A stretch of 64,000 nt of DNA from Rhodocyclaceae bacterium (GCA_020247395.1 JADCJC010000038.1:51257-115256); one strand, 5' to 3'. Shown: positions 51,823 through 62,450, counted from the stretch's first letter. Notes: generated from the letters alone by a model not told the origin. A program made the numbers and translations.

Positions 51823-54036
51823 TTGTTGGATGAGGCACATGTCGTAGCACTAGTGCAGGCGCGACATCCAGCGCCAGCCGATGTGCTCGGCATGCATACG
51901 GATGTGTCGGGCCGACTTTGGCTTCGCGCGTTCTTGCCCCACGCGAGCTCGGTGGTCGTGGTCGACGCAGTGAGTGGCAAACACCTCACCAACCTTCTGC
52001 CTCGACATCCAGATGGATTCTTTGAAGCAGTAATCCCCCGACGTCGAAACCGATTTGACTATCGACTGCAAGTCGAGTGGAAAGACGGCGCTACCAGCTT
52101 GATGGCTGACGCCTATGCGTTCGACTCAGATATCTCAAATGAAGACCTGTACTTTTTCGGTGAAGGCACACACCTTCGACCCTTTCGTTTGCTCGGTGCG
52201 CATCCACAGTTGCGCCAGACTGGCAAGCTTCGTGTCGAAGGTGTGCGTTTTACGGTCTGGGCGCCAGGCGCCAGAAGGGTCAGCGTCGTTGGTGACTTTA
52301 ATGTTTGGGATGGCCGTAGACACGTTATGCGGCGCTGTGGGACGGACGGCGGGTCTGGGGTCTGGGAAATTTTTATACCGCACGCAGCGGTTGGCGATCG
52401 CTATAAGTATGAGATCGTGGGACGGGATGGCAAGGTGCTGCCACTAAAAGCCGATCCTTATGCGCGCCAATCGGAACTGCGTCCGGGCACGGCGAGTATC
52501 GTGGCAAGGTCACCTGAAGCAAGTTGGCTGCCAACAGGACGAGAGTGGACCAACAGTCGCGCAGCCCCCGTAAGTATTTACGAAGTACATCTGGCCTCTT
52601 GGCGTCGGCCGACTGGAGCCTTCCCGACGTGGGATTTCTTAGCTGAGACACTCCCGGCTTATGCCAAGGAGCTGGGTTTCACCCACGTCGAATTGCTGCC
52701 GGTTAGCGAACATCCGCTTGACGGCTCTTGGGGCTATCAAACACTAGGGATGTATTCGCCGACTGCACGTTTCGGCGATAACGCCGGCTTCCAACGATTT
52801 ATCGATGCTTGCCATGATCGTAATCTCGGCGTAATCATCGACTGGGTGCCCGCCCACTTCCCGGCCGACGAGCATGGATTAGCGCAATTCGACGGGACAC
52901 CGCTGTATGAATACACTGATCCCAAAGAGGGTTTTCATCAGGACTGGAATACGCTGATCTATAACTTTGATCGGCGTGAAGTTCGCGCATTTTTGGCTGG
53001 CAGTGCGCTTTATTGGGTAGAGCAATTTGGTATTGACGGTCTTCGGGTCGATGCTGTCGCATCCATGCTGTATCGCGACTATAGTCGCCCCGTCGGCCAA
53101 TGGATCCCCAATGTTCATGGCGGACGCGAGAATCTCGAGGCGATCTCATTGATGAAAAGAATCAATGAGGCGGTTGGTAAAAATTGCCCCGGGGTGATGA
53201 CTGTCGCAGAGGAGTCGACGGCGTTCCCGGGGGTCACCGCGCCGAACTACACGGGCGGGTTGGGTTTTCACTTCAAATGGAACATGGGGTGGATGAACGA
53301 TACCCTGCGTTATATGCAGGAGGACCCCATTAACCGAGCTTGGCACCACGACAAGATGACATTTGGATTGGTCTACGCCTTTAGTGAGAACTTCGTCCTA
53401 CCGTTGTCACACGACGAGGTTGTGCACGGAAAGGGCGCATTGCTGGCCAAAATGCCGGGAGATCAGTGGCAGCGCTTCGCAAACTTGCGTGCGTACTACG
53501 GATTCATGTGGGGACACCCGGGTAAGAAATTGCTGTTCATGGGGCAAGAATTTGCGCAACCTCGGGAATGGAATCATGACGTCGAGTTACCCTGGACGCT
53601 GTGCGAGGACGCGCAACACAGCGGGGTCAAGAATTTGGTGCGTGACCTGAATCTTGTGTACACCGAGCACGCCGCGCTGCATCGACTAGATTGCGAGCCG
53701 AGTGGGTTTGAATGGATTGTCGCAGATGATCGGGAGCAATCGGTGTTCGCGTGGCTGAGACGAGATGATCACGGCAACGCGGTGCTGGTGGTCTGTAACT
53801 TCACGCCGATTCCCCGGCCGCAGTATCGGATCGGAGTCCCTTCCGCCGGTACGTACTGGCATACGCTTGTCGATACTGACTCGTTGGCTTATGGCGGTAG
53901 TGACTATCGGAAGTCTGCGAAGCCATTTCTCTCAGAGCCCACCAAAAGTCATCATCAACCCGCATCTATAGTTATTGATTTGCCGCCGCTGGCAACAATA
54001 TTTCTTTGTCCAAACGCAGATGCGGTGACGACCTGA
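51823..54036 (+). CDS. glgB: 1,4-alpha-glucan branching enzyme
   Basis: 737 residues. Only TTG starts are available near the N-terminus (51823 or 51826); an upstream stop at 51781 and conserved N-terminal sequence (ALVQARHPAPADVLGMH) support this. N-terminal GlgB domain, CBM48 (VRFTVWAPGARRVSVVGDFN), GH13 core with nucleophile Asp410 in GLRVDAVASM and acid Glu463 in TVAEEST, and the C-terminal domain (FEWIVADDREQSVFAW). It aligns well to E. coli GlgB by eye. Without glgA or glgC nearby its role is likely glycogen or dextrin remodelling. Confidence 0.96.
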   Translation: MLDEAHVVALVQARHPAPADVLGMHTDVSGRLWLRAFLPHASSVVVVDAVSGKHLTNLLPRHPDGFFEAVIPRRRNRFDYRLQVEWKDGATSLMADAYAFDSDISNEDLYFFGEGTHLRPFRLLGAHPQLRQTGKLRVEGVRFTVWAPGARRVSVVGDFNVWDGRRHVMRRCGTDGGSGVWEIFIPHAAVGDRYKYEIVGRDGKVLPLKADPYARQSELRPGTASIVARSPEASWLPTGREWTNSRAAPVSIYEVHLASWRRPTGAFPTWDFLAETLPAYAKELGFTHVELLPVSEHPLDGSWGYQTLGMYSPTARFGDNAGFQRFIDACHDRNLGVIIDWVPAHFPADEHGLAQFDGTPLYEYTDPKEGFHQDWNTLIYNFDRREVRAFLAGSALYWVEQFGIDGLRVDAVASMLYRDYSRPVGQWIPNVHGGRENLEAISLMKRINEAVGKNCPGVMTVAEESTAFPGVTAPNYTGGLGFHFKWNMGWMNDTLRYMQEDPINRAWHHDKMTFGLVYAFSENFVLPLSHDEVVHGKGALLAKMPGDQWQRFANLRAYYGFMWGHPGKKLLFMGQEFAQPREWNHDVELPWTLCEDAQHSGVKNLVRDLNLVYTEHAALHRLDCEPSGFEWIVADDREQSVFAWLRRDDHGNAVLVVCNFTPIPRPQYRIGVPSAGTYWHTLVDTDSLAYGGSDYRKSAKPFLSEPTKSHHQPASIVIDLPPLATIFLCPNADAVTT

Positions 54037-56156
54037 TGAACGAACGCAATACCTTGCCGCAAAGAATTGCTGAGGGCCGGTGTGAACCGATGGGATCCCT
54101 CGTGCGAGACGGTGGAATTAACTTTGCCGTTTTTTCAGAGCACGCCTACATGGTTGAGTTGTGCATATTCGACACTAGTGGGGCGCGCGAGTTGCGGCGC
54201 TACAAGCTGCACGGCCCGAACGACGGTGTTTTCCATGGATTCTTGGAGGGCGTCGGGCAGGGGCTCGTTTATGGACTGCGCGCGCATGGCCCCTACCGTC
54301 CCGATTTGGGGCATCGATTTAACCCAAACAAAGTGCTGCTTGACCCGTGGGCACGCGAGATCGTTGGCCAATTTGGTTGGCGAGCTGAACATCACGGTTA
54401 TGAGATTGGACATCCCGAGGGGCAACGCTCATTTGATCACCGCGACAACGCTGCGAGTGCGCTCAAGGCGCGTGTTGCATGTCGACCGAAAGTAGCTGCC
54501 GGCAGGTTAAACGCTCCGCGCTACTCGACCGCCGAGGTGGTTTTGTATGAAGTTCATGTCAAGGGATTTTCGATGACCCACCCTGACGTTCCTGCCAACT
54601 TACGTGGTACGTACGCAGGACTTGCCTGTCCGGCGGCAATCAAGCATTTTCAGAAACTTGGTGTGACCACGCTGTCTTTGCTGCCTGTTCAATACTGCAT
54701 TGATGAGCCGGGGCTGGTGGAACGTGGGCTGCGCAACTATTGGGGCTACAACACGATCGGATTTTTTGCCCCAGATCCGCGGCTTTCTTGTTCCCCGGAT
54801 CATCCAACTGCGGTGTCCGACGAGTTTCGAGATATGGTCGATACCTTGCACAAAAACGGCATTGAGGTGGTATTGGATGTGGTTTACAACCACACACCAG
54901 AAGGAAATGAATTTGGCCCGACGTTGAGCTTTCGTGGGCTCGACAATATCGCCTGGTACCGTCATGTTGGAGACGACCCGAGTCGTTGTGAAAACTTGAC
55001 CGGGTGTGGCAACACATTAAATGTCGAACACCCGCGCGTGACGCAGTTCGTCCTCGATTCATTACGTTATTGGATCGAAGAAATGGGCGTTGACGGGTTC
55101 CGCTTTGACTTGGCGCCTGTGCTGGGGAGGCGGAGACAGGGCTTTGATACGGCCGCTCCTTTTTTTTTGGCCCTACAACAAGATCCGGTAATTGCAGGAG
55201 CACATCTTATCGCCGAGCCATGGGATGCGGGATACGATGGATATCAGCTCGGGAGATTTCCCGGACGCTTCTTGGAGTGGAACGACAAATTTCGTGATGC
55301 CATACGCGGATACTGGCTGCGATCCGCTGTTTCGCGTGGTGAACTTGCACGTCGTATCACGGGTTCTAGCGATGTTTTCCACCATGCTCGAAGGCGCCCT
55401 TCCGCATCTGTGAATTTCGTTTGTGTGCATGACGGATTCACACTCGCTGACGTGGTCAGCTACAGCCATAAACATAATGAGGCGAATGGCGAGGGCAATC
55501 GTGATGGTCGTGACAATGAGTTATGCGCTAACTCTGGTGCCGAAGGTCCGACTGACGATCCCGCTATTAGGGCGCTACGCTTGCAGTTGCAGCGTGCCAT
55601 GATCGCGACACTGCTGCTATCGCAAGGTACGCCGATGCTTTGTGCGGGAGATGAGCTCGGCAACAGCCAATCTGGAAACAATAACGCCTATTGCCAGGAT
55701 AACGAGACAGGGTGGCTAAATTGGGATTTGATTGATCCCGGCATGATGGATTTTGTGTCAGCGCTAGTAGCCATCCGCAGAGCCTCTCCGTTGCTTAGGC
55801 AGGACAACTGGTTAAGTGCCGCAAACCACACAAACCATCCCGCGCATGTGAGTTGGTTGACGCCGTCGGGCAATGAAATGCAGACGCACGATTGGCATGA
55901 CCAAAGTAATCATGCGTTTGCCTGCAGTCTGAGTCAACCTGGCGGTGAGGACGAATCCTGTAGCGAACAACTCATGATCTGTCTTAACCCGGAGGTGAGC
56001 GACGTTGATTTCGCAATCACCACGGCCGGCTGGCAAGTTGTACTGGATACCAGCGGTAGTCCGTCGGAGATCCATTCGCGGCCGTTGACCATGACAATTC
56101 CTTCGCGCTCGTTGGTAGTGCTGCGAGCATCCAATCCCCCAACTGCCCAGTCTTGA
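54036..56156 (+). CDS. glgX: Glycogen debranching enzyme (isoamylase type)
   Basis: The ATG at 54036 shares its A with the glgB stop (TGATG), giving 706 residues. CBM48 (GGINFAVFSEHAYMVEL), GH13 core: YNHTPEG, nucleophile Asp358 in GFRFDLAP, acid Glu394 in LIAEPWD, then VHDGFTLADVVSY and NNAYCQDNETGWLNW. It removes short limit-dextrin branches in the cytoplasm, complementing GlgP. The start overlap indicates coupled expression with glgB. Confidence 0.95.
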   Translation: MNERNTLPQRIAEGRCEPMGSLVRDGGINFAVFSEHAYMVELCIFDTSGARELRRYKLHGPNDGVFHGFLEGVGQGLVYGLRAHGPYRPDLGHRFNPNKVLLDPWAREIVGQFGWRAEHHGYEIGHPEGQRSFDHRDNAASALKARVACRPKVAAGRLNAPRYSTAEVVLYEVHVKGFSMTHPDVPANLRGTYAGLACPAAIKHFQKLGVTTLSLLPVQYCIDEPGLVERGLRNYWGYNTIGFFAPDPRLSCSPDHPTAVSDEFRDMVDTLHKNGIEVVLDVVYNHTPEGNEFGPTLSFRGLDNIAWYRHVGDDPSRCENLTGCGNTLNVEHPRVTQFVLDSLRYWIEEMGVDGFRFDLAPVLGRRRQGFDTAAPFFLALQQDPVIAGAHLIAEPWDAGYDGYQLGRFPGRFLEWNDKFRDAIRGYWLRSAVSRGELARRITGSSDVFHHARRRPSASVNFVCVHDGFTLADVVSYSHKHNEANGEGNRDGRDNELCANSGAEGPTDDPAIRALRLQLQRAMIATLLLSQGTPMLCAGDELGNSQSGNNNAYCQDNETGWLNWDLIDPGMMDFVSALVAIRRASPLLRQDNWLSAANHTNHPAHVSWLTPSGNEMQTHDWHDQSNHAFACSLSQPGGEDESCSEQLMICLNPEVSDVDFAITTAGWQVVLDTSGSPSEIHSRPLTMTIPSRSLVVLRASNPPTAQS

Positions 56157-56160
56157 CTCT

Positions 56161-57681
56161 ATGACCGTCCTTCAATCGCGCCGCTCTGGTGTACTACTGC
56201 ACATCACTTCGTTACCTGGTCCGCACGGGTCGGGAGATTTTGGCCCTAGCGCCTATCGGTTTGTCGATTGGCTCAACGCCACAGGGCAAAGTATCTGGCA
56301 GTTATTGCCGGTGACACCAATCGGACCGGGCAATTCCCCGTACCAAGGCGTATCGGCCTTTGCCGGTAACCCGTGGTTGGTCGCCTTGGAACCGCTGGTT
56401 GCAAAGGGGTGGCTCAAGGAAGACGGTCTTTCAGATGTAGTCTTTCCGGCAGACCAAGTCGATTACGGGCGGGTACTGCCTTGGCGCGAGCAAAAGCTGC
56501 GGGAAGCGGCAAAAAATTTCTTCGACTCTGACGATCAGGCGGACCAAGAAGCATTCGCCGCTTGGTGCAAGAATCAGGCCGCTTGGCTCGGCGACTATGC
56601 GTTATTTATGGCGCTGAAGACGGCCAATGGCGGGCAGCCATGGTGGAGTTGGGACAAGGGACTCTCGAGGCGCGATCCAGACGCGATCAGTGAAGTGCGC
56701 GGGCAGATGACCAAAGAAATCGATTTTTGGTGTTTTGTGCAATGGTGTTTTGAGGCGCAGCTAGCTGCGCTCAAGTCGTATGCTAACGAGCGCGGTGTTT
56801 CGATAATGGGGGATATGCCCATTTTTGTTGCGCACGACAGTGTTGAATGCTGGTCGCAGCCAGAGAATTTTTACTTTGATGAAAATTTCCAGACCACCGT
56901 TGTCGCAGGGGTTCCACCTGATGCGATGTCGCCTACCGGACAGCGTTGGGGTAATCCTCTCTATCGCTGGGACCGCATGGTGGAAAACGGATTTGCTTGG
57001 TGGATTGATCGGCTGCAACGCACGCTTTCAACTGCTGATTTAGTCAGGATTGATCACTTTCGCGGGTTCGCGGCTTATTATGAGATTCCGGCTGATTCTG
57101 TAGACGCCACGACGGGACGATGGGTGGATGCGCCCGGTGACGCCCTCTTCAGCGCGATTGAGGATAAGCTCGGAAAACTGCCCATCGTCGCTGAAGATCT
57201 CGGGCTCATCACCCCTGACGTTGTCGAACTGCGCCAGCAATTTCATTTGCCAGGGATGAAAATCCTGCAATTTGGCTTTGGTGGTGATGGTTCGCATGAG
57301 TTTCTGCCGCACAACTATGAGGTGAATAGTGTGGCCTATACCGGGACACACGACAACGATACGGCGTTGGGCTGGTGGACCCACACAAACGAGCGGGAAC
57401 GTGTCTTCGCCGGCAGCTACCTCGCAGCTGGGGGCCACGACATCCATTGGGCAATGATCCGAGCTGCCTGCAATTCTGTTTCTATCGCGGTCGTTTTCCC
57501 ACTCCAAGACGTGCTCGGTCTGGGTAGCAGTCATCGGATGAATGTTCCTGGAACGTTGGATGACAATTGGAGCTGGCGATTTGAGTGGAAGATGATCAGT
57601 CCAGAGACCACACGAGTCTTGGGCCTCATTACGGCAGCCAGTGGGCGAGGGCCAATTGTGTTGCTTGGATTACCCGCATAA
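56161..57681 (+). CDS. malQ: 4-alpha-glucanotransferase (amylomaltase)
   Basis: 506 residues, the normal GH77 length; ATG start 4 bases after glgX. RRSGVLLHITSLPGPHGSGD at the N-terminus; catalytic Asp298 in VRIDHFRGF, Glu345 in IVAEDLG, Asp398 in YTGTHDND. It disproportionates maltodextrins, releasing glucose for glucokinase and longer chains for GlgP. Confidence 0.97.
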   Translation: MTVLQSRRSGVLLHITSLPGPHGSGDFGPSAYRFVDWLNATGQSIWQLLPVTPIGPGNSPYQGVSAFAGNPWLVALEPLVAKGWLKEDGLSDVVFPADQVDYGRVLPWREQKLREAAKNFFDSDDQADQEAFAAWCKNQAAWLGDYALFMALKTANGGQPWWSWDKGLSRRDPDAISEVRGQMTKEIDFWCFVQWCFEAQLAALKSYANERGVSIMGDMPIFVAHDSVECWSQPENFYFDENFQTTVVAGVPPDAMSPTGQRWGNPLYRWDRMVENGFAWWIDRLQRTLSTADLVRIDHFRGFAAYYEIPADSVDATTGRWVDAPGDALFSAIEDKLGKLPIVAEDLGLITPDVVELRQQFHLPGMKILQFGFGGDGSHEFLPHNYEVNSVAYTGTHDNDTALGWWTHTNERERVFAGSYLAAGGHDIHWAMIRAACNSVSIAVVFPLQDVLGLGSSHRMNVPGTLDDNWSWRFEWKMISPETTRVLGLITAASGRGPIVLLGLPA

Positions 57682-57719
57682 CGCTGCGGGCCTTCTAGGT
57701 TAGACGTCAGGGCTCCTCT

Positions 57720-58535
57720 TTGGTCTTGCCGAAGAAAATACTGTTGACTGGCATGAGTGGGACCTTGGCGCCGGTGGTGGCTGTTCACGCCGCGCAGCGC
57801 GGATTCGTCGTCGCTGCTTGGGACCGGAAGATTGTTTCCGCATCCGATGTGAGGGCGGGGACTGAGTACTTGGCAAACGCGCGGTGCCAAGCCATTTTGC
57901 ATCTTGCGCTCGGCGAGACGTCGTGGGCGGCGATGTTGGCGAAACATGCCGCGGATTACAAGCTCCCGTTTGTCTACGTGAGCACGGCAATGGTCTTTGA
58001 TCGTCTGCCGAACGGACCGCATCAGATAACGGATGAAAGAACGGCGCGTGACGAATATGGGCAGTACAAAATTCGCTGCGAGGATGCCATACGTGCGGTA
58101 AATCCGAAGAGCAGTATTGTCAGGATTGGATGGCAGATTGACGAGAAGGCGGTTGGCAACAACATGCTGGCACACCTAGATGAACAGCAAATGCGTAACG
58201 GGCGGATTATGGCAAGTCGGGGATGGCGTCCAGCGTGCTCCTTCATGAGCGACACCGCGGGTGTATTGCTCGACTGCGTGGCGACCGAACAGTCGGGCAC
58301 GTTCCACATGGATAGCAATGCCACGGAAGGACACACCTTTGATGAGATTGTGACGGCGCTAAAGAAGCAATACCGACGTGACCATTGGAATATTGAAGTT
58401 GATGAAAGTTATGTGCACGATCAACGGCTGAAGGCGCCTGCGATGTTGGGACCTCACCTGTCTGCGCGGCTGCCATCACTTCTTACCGCTGCTACGGCAA
58501 TTGCGCCCGACATAGACAAATTTACCTTCGATTGA
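57720..58535 (+). CDS. RmlD-like extended SDR in the glycogen operon
   Basis: 271 residues with a TTG start; no ATG or clear ribosome site is available, so the start is weak. Rossmann motif GMSGTLAPVVA (a G-x2-G-x-L variant), AILHLALGETSW, and Tyr-x3-Lys as YGQYK. This resembles the dTDP-4-dehydrorhamnose reductase / NAD-dependent epimerase group but lacks a clear nucleotide-sugar signature. No rml genes accompany it. Its place between malQ and an esterase suggests action on a sugar derivative of the starch pathway; this is inference. It overlaps the unadjusted start of the next gene only. Confidence 0.75.
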   Translation: MVLPKKILLTGMSGTLAPVVAVHAAQRGFVVAAWDRKIVSASDVRAGTEYLANARCQAILHLALGETSWAAMLAKHAADYKLPFVYVSTAMVFDRLPNGPHQITDERTARDEYGQYKIRCEDAIRAVNPKSSIVRIGWQIDEKAVGNNMLAHLDEQQMRNGRIMASRGWRPACSFMSDTAGVLLDCVATEQSGTFHMDSNATEGHTFDEIVTALKKQYRRDHWNIEVDESYVHDQRLKAPAMLGPHLSARLPSLLTAATAIAPDIDKFTFD

Positions 58536-58576
58536 CCTTTGTTTTGTCAATCCCTCAAATTCGGAGAACTCACGAC

Positions 58577-59491
58577 ATGAAAGAAAACATACTGTTTGTC
58601 CTACTAAGTCTTGGCCCACTGCTCGCTATGCAAGCTGGCGCACAGCCGATTCCGAAAGTTGGCACTGGTGTGATTGAGCGCATCGAAAATTTCCCGTCCA
58701 AACATGTCGCACCGAGAAATGTTGATGTTTGGCTGCCACATGGCTACTCGACCCAAAGGTCTTACAACGTGCTCTATATGCAAGACGGGCAAATGCTGTT
58801 TGACGCCACCACGACATGGAATAAACAAGCTTGGAACGTACATCTGACAGTGGATCGTCTAGTTAAAGAAGGCCGAATTCCCGACACAATCGTTGTCGGC
58901 GTTTGGAACAACGGAAAATATCGGCATGCCGAGTACTACCCGGAGAAATTCCTACCTTATGTGATTGAGTCCTTTCGAGGTAAATTTATCGATAAGGCGC
59001 TGCACGGTAAACCCCTTGCGGACAGCTATCTGCGTTTTTTGGTCGAAGAATTGAAGCCGGAGATCGACCGTAAGTACCCAACCAGATCAGGTCGCGCGAA
59101 TACGTTCGTGATGGGATCGAGTATGGGAGGGATGATCTCAATTTATGCGATGAATGAGTACCCGCATATCTTCGGTGGTGCTGCCGGGTTATCGACACAC
59201 TGGATGGGCGCGATGCAGCCCAATTCGACGCTGCCGCTGGCCGCATTTAACTACCTGCGTGATCATCTTGCAGCACCGGCTGGACATCGTCTGTATATGG
59301 ACCACGGTACGACGGAGCTTGATGCTGGCTATGCGCCGTATCAGGTCTTTATAGACGAGATTGTTCGCGACCGTGGATACACAAGTTCTAACTGGGTGTC
59401 GCGTCGGTTCGAGGGAACTGGTCACAATGAGCGTGAATGGGCAAAGCGCCTAGAGATACCAATTCTGTTTTTGATGGCGGGATCCCAATGA
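58577..59491 (+). CDS. Exported esterase (putative esterase D family)
   Basis: The ATG at 58577 follows CGGAGAA and gives 304 residues; an upstream start at 58532 overlaps the SDR gene. A signal peptide (ENILFVLLSLGPLLAMQAGAQ) is followed by the esterase D fold (VDVWLPHGYSTQRSYNVLYMQDGQ), nucleophile Ser in MGSSMGG, and a late His in GTGHNEREW. It is predicted periplasmic. It may deacylate substituted sugars, or be an unrelated hydrolase; the starch context is the only hint. Confidence 0.82.
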   Translation: MKENILFVLLSLGPLLAMQAGAQPIPKVGTGVIERIENFPSKHVAPRNVDVWLPHGYSTQRSYNVLYMQDGQMLFDATTTWNKQAWNVHLTVDRLVKEGRIPDTIVVGVWNNGKYRHAEYYPEKFLPYVIESFRGKFIDKALHGKPLADSYLRFLVEELKPEIDRKYPTRSGRANTFVMGSSMGGMISIYAMNEYPHIFGGAAGLSTHWMGAMQPNSTLPLAAFNYLRDHLAAPAGHRLYMDHGTTELDAGYAPYQVFIDEIVRDRGYTSSNWVSRRFEGTGHNEREWAKRLEIPILFLMAGSQ

Positions 59492-59549
59492 GTCTGTTCC
59501 TGCAGAGTCGCAACCTTCCACGTATTCGAACCAACCGGCCAATTCGAAA

Positions 59550-62336
59550 ATGTTGAGCGCCGATCACGCGCATTCTAGTGGGGCCAGCCTGGGGCGGATG
59601 GGGTGGGTAGTTTTCGCCGCGCTAGGGCTATTCATATCAATGCCGGCCATGGCTTCACTTTCTGGCGCGGAGGTATTACGCAGCTGCAACGAAGCAGCTG
59701 CAGGCACGATCGAGATCCCAGAATCTGCAACTTGGCGTGAGGAGAAGTCGACAAAACTCGCGAAGGCAGTTTGGTTGAGCCGCTCCATCATCAAATGGCC
59801 TGAAGCGCCCAAACAGGGCATGTTTCGGCTGTATTTCTCGGCGGGTGCACAACTCGAGATTTCGCTAGGTAGTCGCGTGCGCGGCGCAGATGGCTTTGTC
59901 GCGCTTGAGACGTCGGAAACGAACCTGCCCGAGAGGTTGGAAGAGGGGGCCAGACATCTTGCTGATGGCGCGTTGCTCAGAGTTTCTGATAGCGACGCCG
60001 CGCTACTCCCTAACGTCCTGAAATCGCAGTTTGTCATCGTGCGCGAAGACATCGATGGGCGTGTCATTGATGTGACGCGAACGCAAATCGCGCGTGCCTT
60101 GGATGATATCTATGCATCGGCAGAGGACATTGATGATTTTGGTGTCTCGATTGAACAGGGGAGGTCGACCTTTCGTGTCTGGTCGCCAACGGCCACCGCG
60201 TTGTCGATTTGTGTCTATCGAACTGGGCACAGCAAAGCCTTCGCACAGTACCCGTTGGATTGGGATCCAAAAACAGGCGGGTGGCACATTTCAGTGCCCA
60301 AAGATCTGACCGGGCATTACTACACATTTCGCGCGCGATTGTATGTCCCGGGGTACGGGGTGGTTGTGAATCGCGTGACAGATCCTTACTCGATTAGTCT
60401 TAACGCGAACTCTACCCGCAGTTATGTGGCGAGTCTCTCGGATAAAACCTTGAGGCCTGAAGGATGGGGACGAATCCCATCGCCAAAGCCGTTGGCGTCA
60501 CAAACTGACATGACTATCTATGAGCTGCATGTGCGTGATTTTTCGGTCAATGATGCAAGTGTTTCCTTGCCTCATCGAGGAAAGTACCTTGCCTTTACCA
60601 GCCGCACCAGTCAAGGCATCAAACACCTAACGGCGCTGGCCAAGGCGGGAGTCACTGATGTCCACCTATTGCCCGTCTTTGACATCGCTACGATTCCAGA
60701 AGTTGGTTGTATTTCGCCGAGGATTGGTAGAGCGTCGCCCGCGAGCGAAGCGCCACAAGCGCGCATTGCGCAGGTTGCTGAGAAGGATTGTTTTAACTGG
60801 GGCTATGATCCGTTTCACTTTACGGCGCCCGAAGGAAGTTATGCCAGCAGCGCTGGCGACGGCGCCGCGCGAATTCTGGAGTTTCGACAGATGGTGCAGT
60901 CGCTACATCGAATAGGGCTCCGTGTGGGGATGGACGTGGTCTACAACCATACCGCGGCCTCCGGCCAACATCAAAAGTCGGTACTGGATCGAATTGTCCC
61001 AGGGTACTACCATCGGCTGAATGAAAACGGCGAAGTCGAGCGATCAACGTGCTGCGAAAATACCGCCACGGAGCATAGGATGATGGCGAAACTGATGGCC
61101 GATTCGGTTGTCACTTGGGCGCGGCACTACGCCATTGATTCTTTCCGCTTCGACCTGATGGGTCATCAGCCGCGAGAGGCGATGTTGAAGCTGCAAGCGC
61201 GGCTGACCAAGGAGACCGGTCGGCAGATACCGCTCATTGGTGAGGGTTGGAATTTTGGAGAAGTGCTGAATGGGCGGAGGTTTATCCAAGCCTCGCAACT
61301 CTCGTTAAACGGCACCAATATCGCAACCTTCAGCGATCGTGCGCGCGATGCAATTCGAGGAGGCGGTGCTACCGACGGTGGAGAAAAGTTGGTGTCTGCG
61401 GTTGGATTCGTCAATGGTATTGCCGCTTCGAACGACCGCGCGCTGCAGGGGAGAAGCGCCGACCTTGTACGAGTTGGGCTTGCAGGCTCGATACGCAGCT
61501 ACCAACTTCTGACATACAACGGTGAACTCCGAAGGCTTGAACAAATCAACTATGCCGATCAACCCGCCGGTTACGTGAGCGAGCCTGCGGAGGTAGTCAA
61601 TTACGTAGAAAACCACGATAACCATACGTTGTTCGATATCAACGCATTCAAATTGCCACCAATGATGGGGCCTGACGAGCGAGCTCGGGTACAGGTGCTT
61701 GCACTGGCACTCAATTCCTTTAGTCAGGGTATCGCATACTTTCACGCGGGGGGCGAACTACTCCGGAGCAAGTCTTTGGATAAAAACAGCTTCGACTCGG
61801 GCGACTGGTTTAACCGAATTGATTGGTCGGGTCGAGATAACTACTTTGGAACCGGACTTCCGCCGCGCAAAGACAATGCGGGCGACTATGTGTATATTCA
61901 GCCGCGCCTAAACCAGCCGATGATTAAACCTACGGCGCGCGAAATTGGGTGGACAAAAAGAGCGTTCCTAGACCTGCTAACAATTCGATCCAGTTCCACA
62001 TTGTTTCGGTTGCGAGATGCCGAGGCGATTCGATCTCGGCTAGTTTTTTACAATGTCGGGGCTGAGCAGAAAAGTGGGTTGATCGCGGCACACTTGGATG
62101 GTCGCGGTTACCCAGGTGCCGCCTTTGACGATGTCGCCTATTTTGTGAATGTTAACGATAACGCAGTAGATGTAAGAATTAGCACGCTAGCGGATCGTCG
62201 AATTCAACTCCATCCGGTGCATCTACGTCCTGATGCTGCGGATACACGCGTCCGCCTTGAAGCGCGGGTAGATGCGATAAATGGCATCTTTACCATTCCC
62301 GCCCGGTCGGCGGTCGTTTGGGTCGTACCGCAATAA
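59550..62336 (+). CDS. Exported pullulanase-type debranching enzyme
   Basis: 928 residues, ATG start. Signal peptide (about 16-36, ending AMA). An N-terminal region (about 40-190) precedes CBM48 (about 205-300, STFRVWSPTATALSICVY). The pullulanase hallmark FNWGYDP is at 415-421, YNHT at 465-468, nucleophile Asp535 in SFRFDLMGH, acid Glu565 in LIGEGWN, and NYVENHDNH further on. It should hydrolyse alpha-1,6 branches of pullulan and starch outside the cytoplasm. Pullulanase is the classic T2SS substrate, and a T2SS is encoded 40 kb away; no lipobox is seen here, unlike Klebsiella PulA. Confidence 0.92.
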   Translation: MLSADHAHSSGASLGRMGWVVFAALGLFISMPAMASLSGAEVLRSCNEAAAGTIEIPESATWREEKSTKLAKAVWLSRSIIKWPEAPKQGMFRLYFSAGAQLEISLGSRVRGADGFVALETSETNLPERLEEGARHLADGALLRVSDSDAALLPNVLKSQFVIVREDIDGRVIDVTRTQIARALDDIYASAEDIDDFGVSIEQGRSTFRVWSPTATALSICVYRTGHSKAFAQYPLDWDPKTGGWHISVPKDLTGHYYTFRARLYVPGYGVVVNRVTDPYSISLNANSTRSYVASLSDKTLRPEGWGRIPSPKPLASQTDMTIYELHVRDFSVNDASVSLPHRGKYLAFTSRTSQGIKHLTALAKAGVTDVHLLPVFDIATIPEVGCISPRIGRASPASEAPQARIAQVAEKDCFNWGYDPFHFTAPEGSYASSAGDGAARILEFRQMVQSLHRIGLRVGMDVVYNHTAASGQHQKSVLDRIVPGYYHRLNENGEVERSTCCENTATEHRMMAKLMADSVVTWARHYAIDSFRFDLMGHQPREAMLKLQARLTKETGRQIPLIGEGWNFGEVLNGRRFIQASQLSLNGTNIATFSDRARDAIRGGGATDGGEKLVSAVGFVNGIAASNDRALQGRSADLVRVGLAGSIRSYQLLTYNGELRRLEQINYADQPAGYVSEPAEVVNYVENHDNHTLFDINAFKLPPMMGPDERARVQVLALALNSFSQGIAYFHAGGELLRSKSLDKNSFDSGDWFNRIDWSGRDNYFGTGLPPRKDNAGDYVYIQPRLNQPMIKPTAREIGWTKRAFLDLLTIRSSSTLFRLRDAEAIRSRLVFYNVGAEQKSGLIAAHLDGRGYPGAAFDDVAYFVNVNDNAVDVRISTLADRRIQLHPVHLRPDAADTRVRLEARVDAINGIFTIPARSAVVWVVPQ

Positions 62337-62450
62337 TCGACCCTATCGATTGGCCCGCCGCGGGGACTGCTCGTTGAGTTTGCGCAACGAACTGTCTGAA
62401 CTGTGCGTGGTCCAAGCGGCAGTCGGAGCCGCCAGCCAAGCGCGTGCGTC

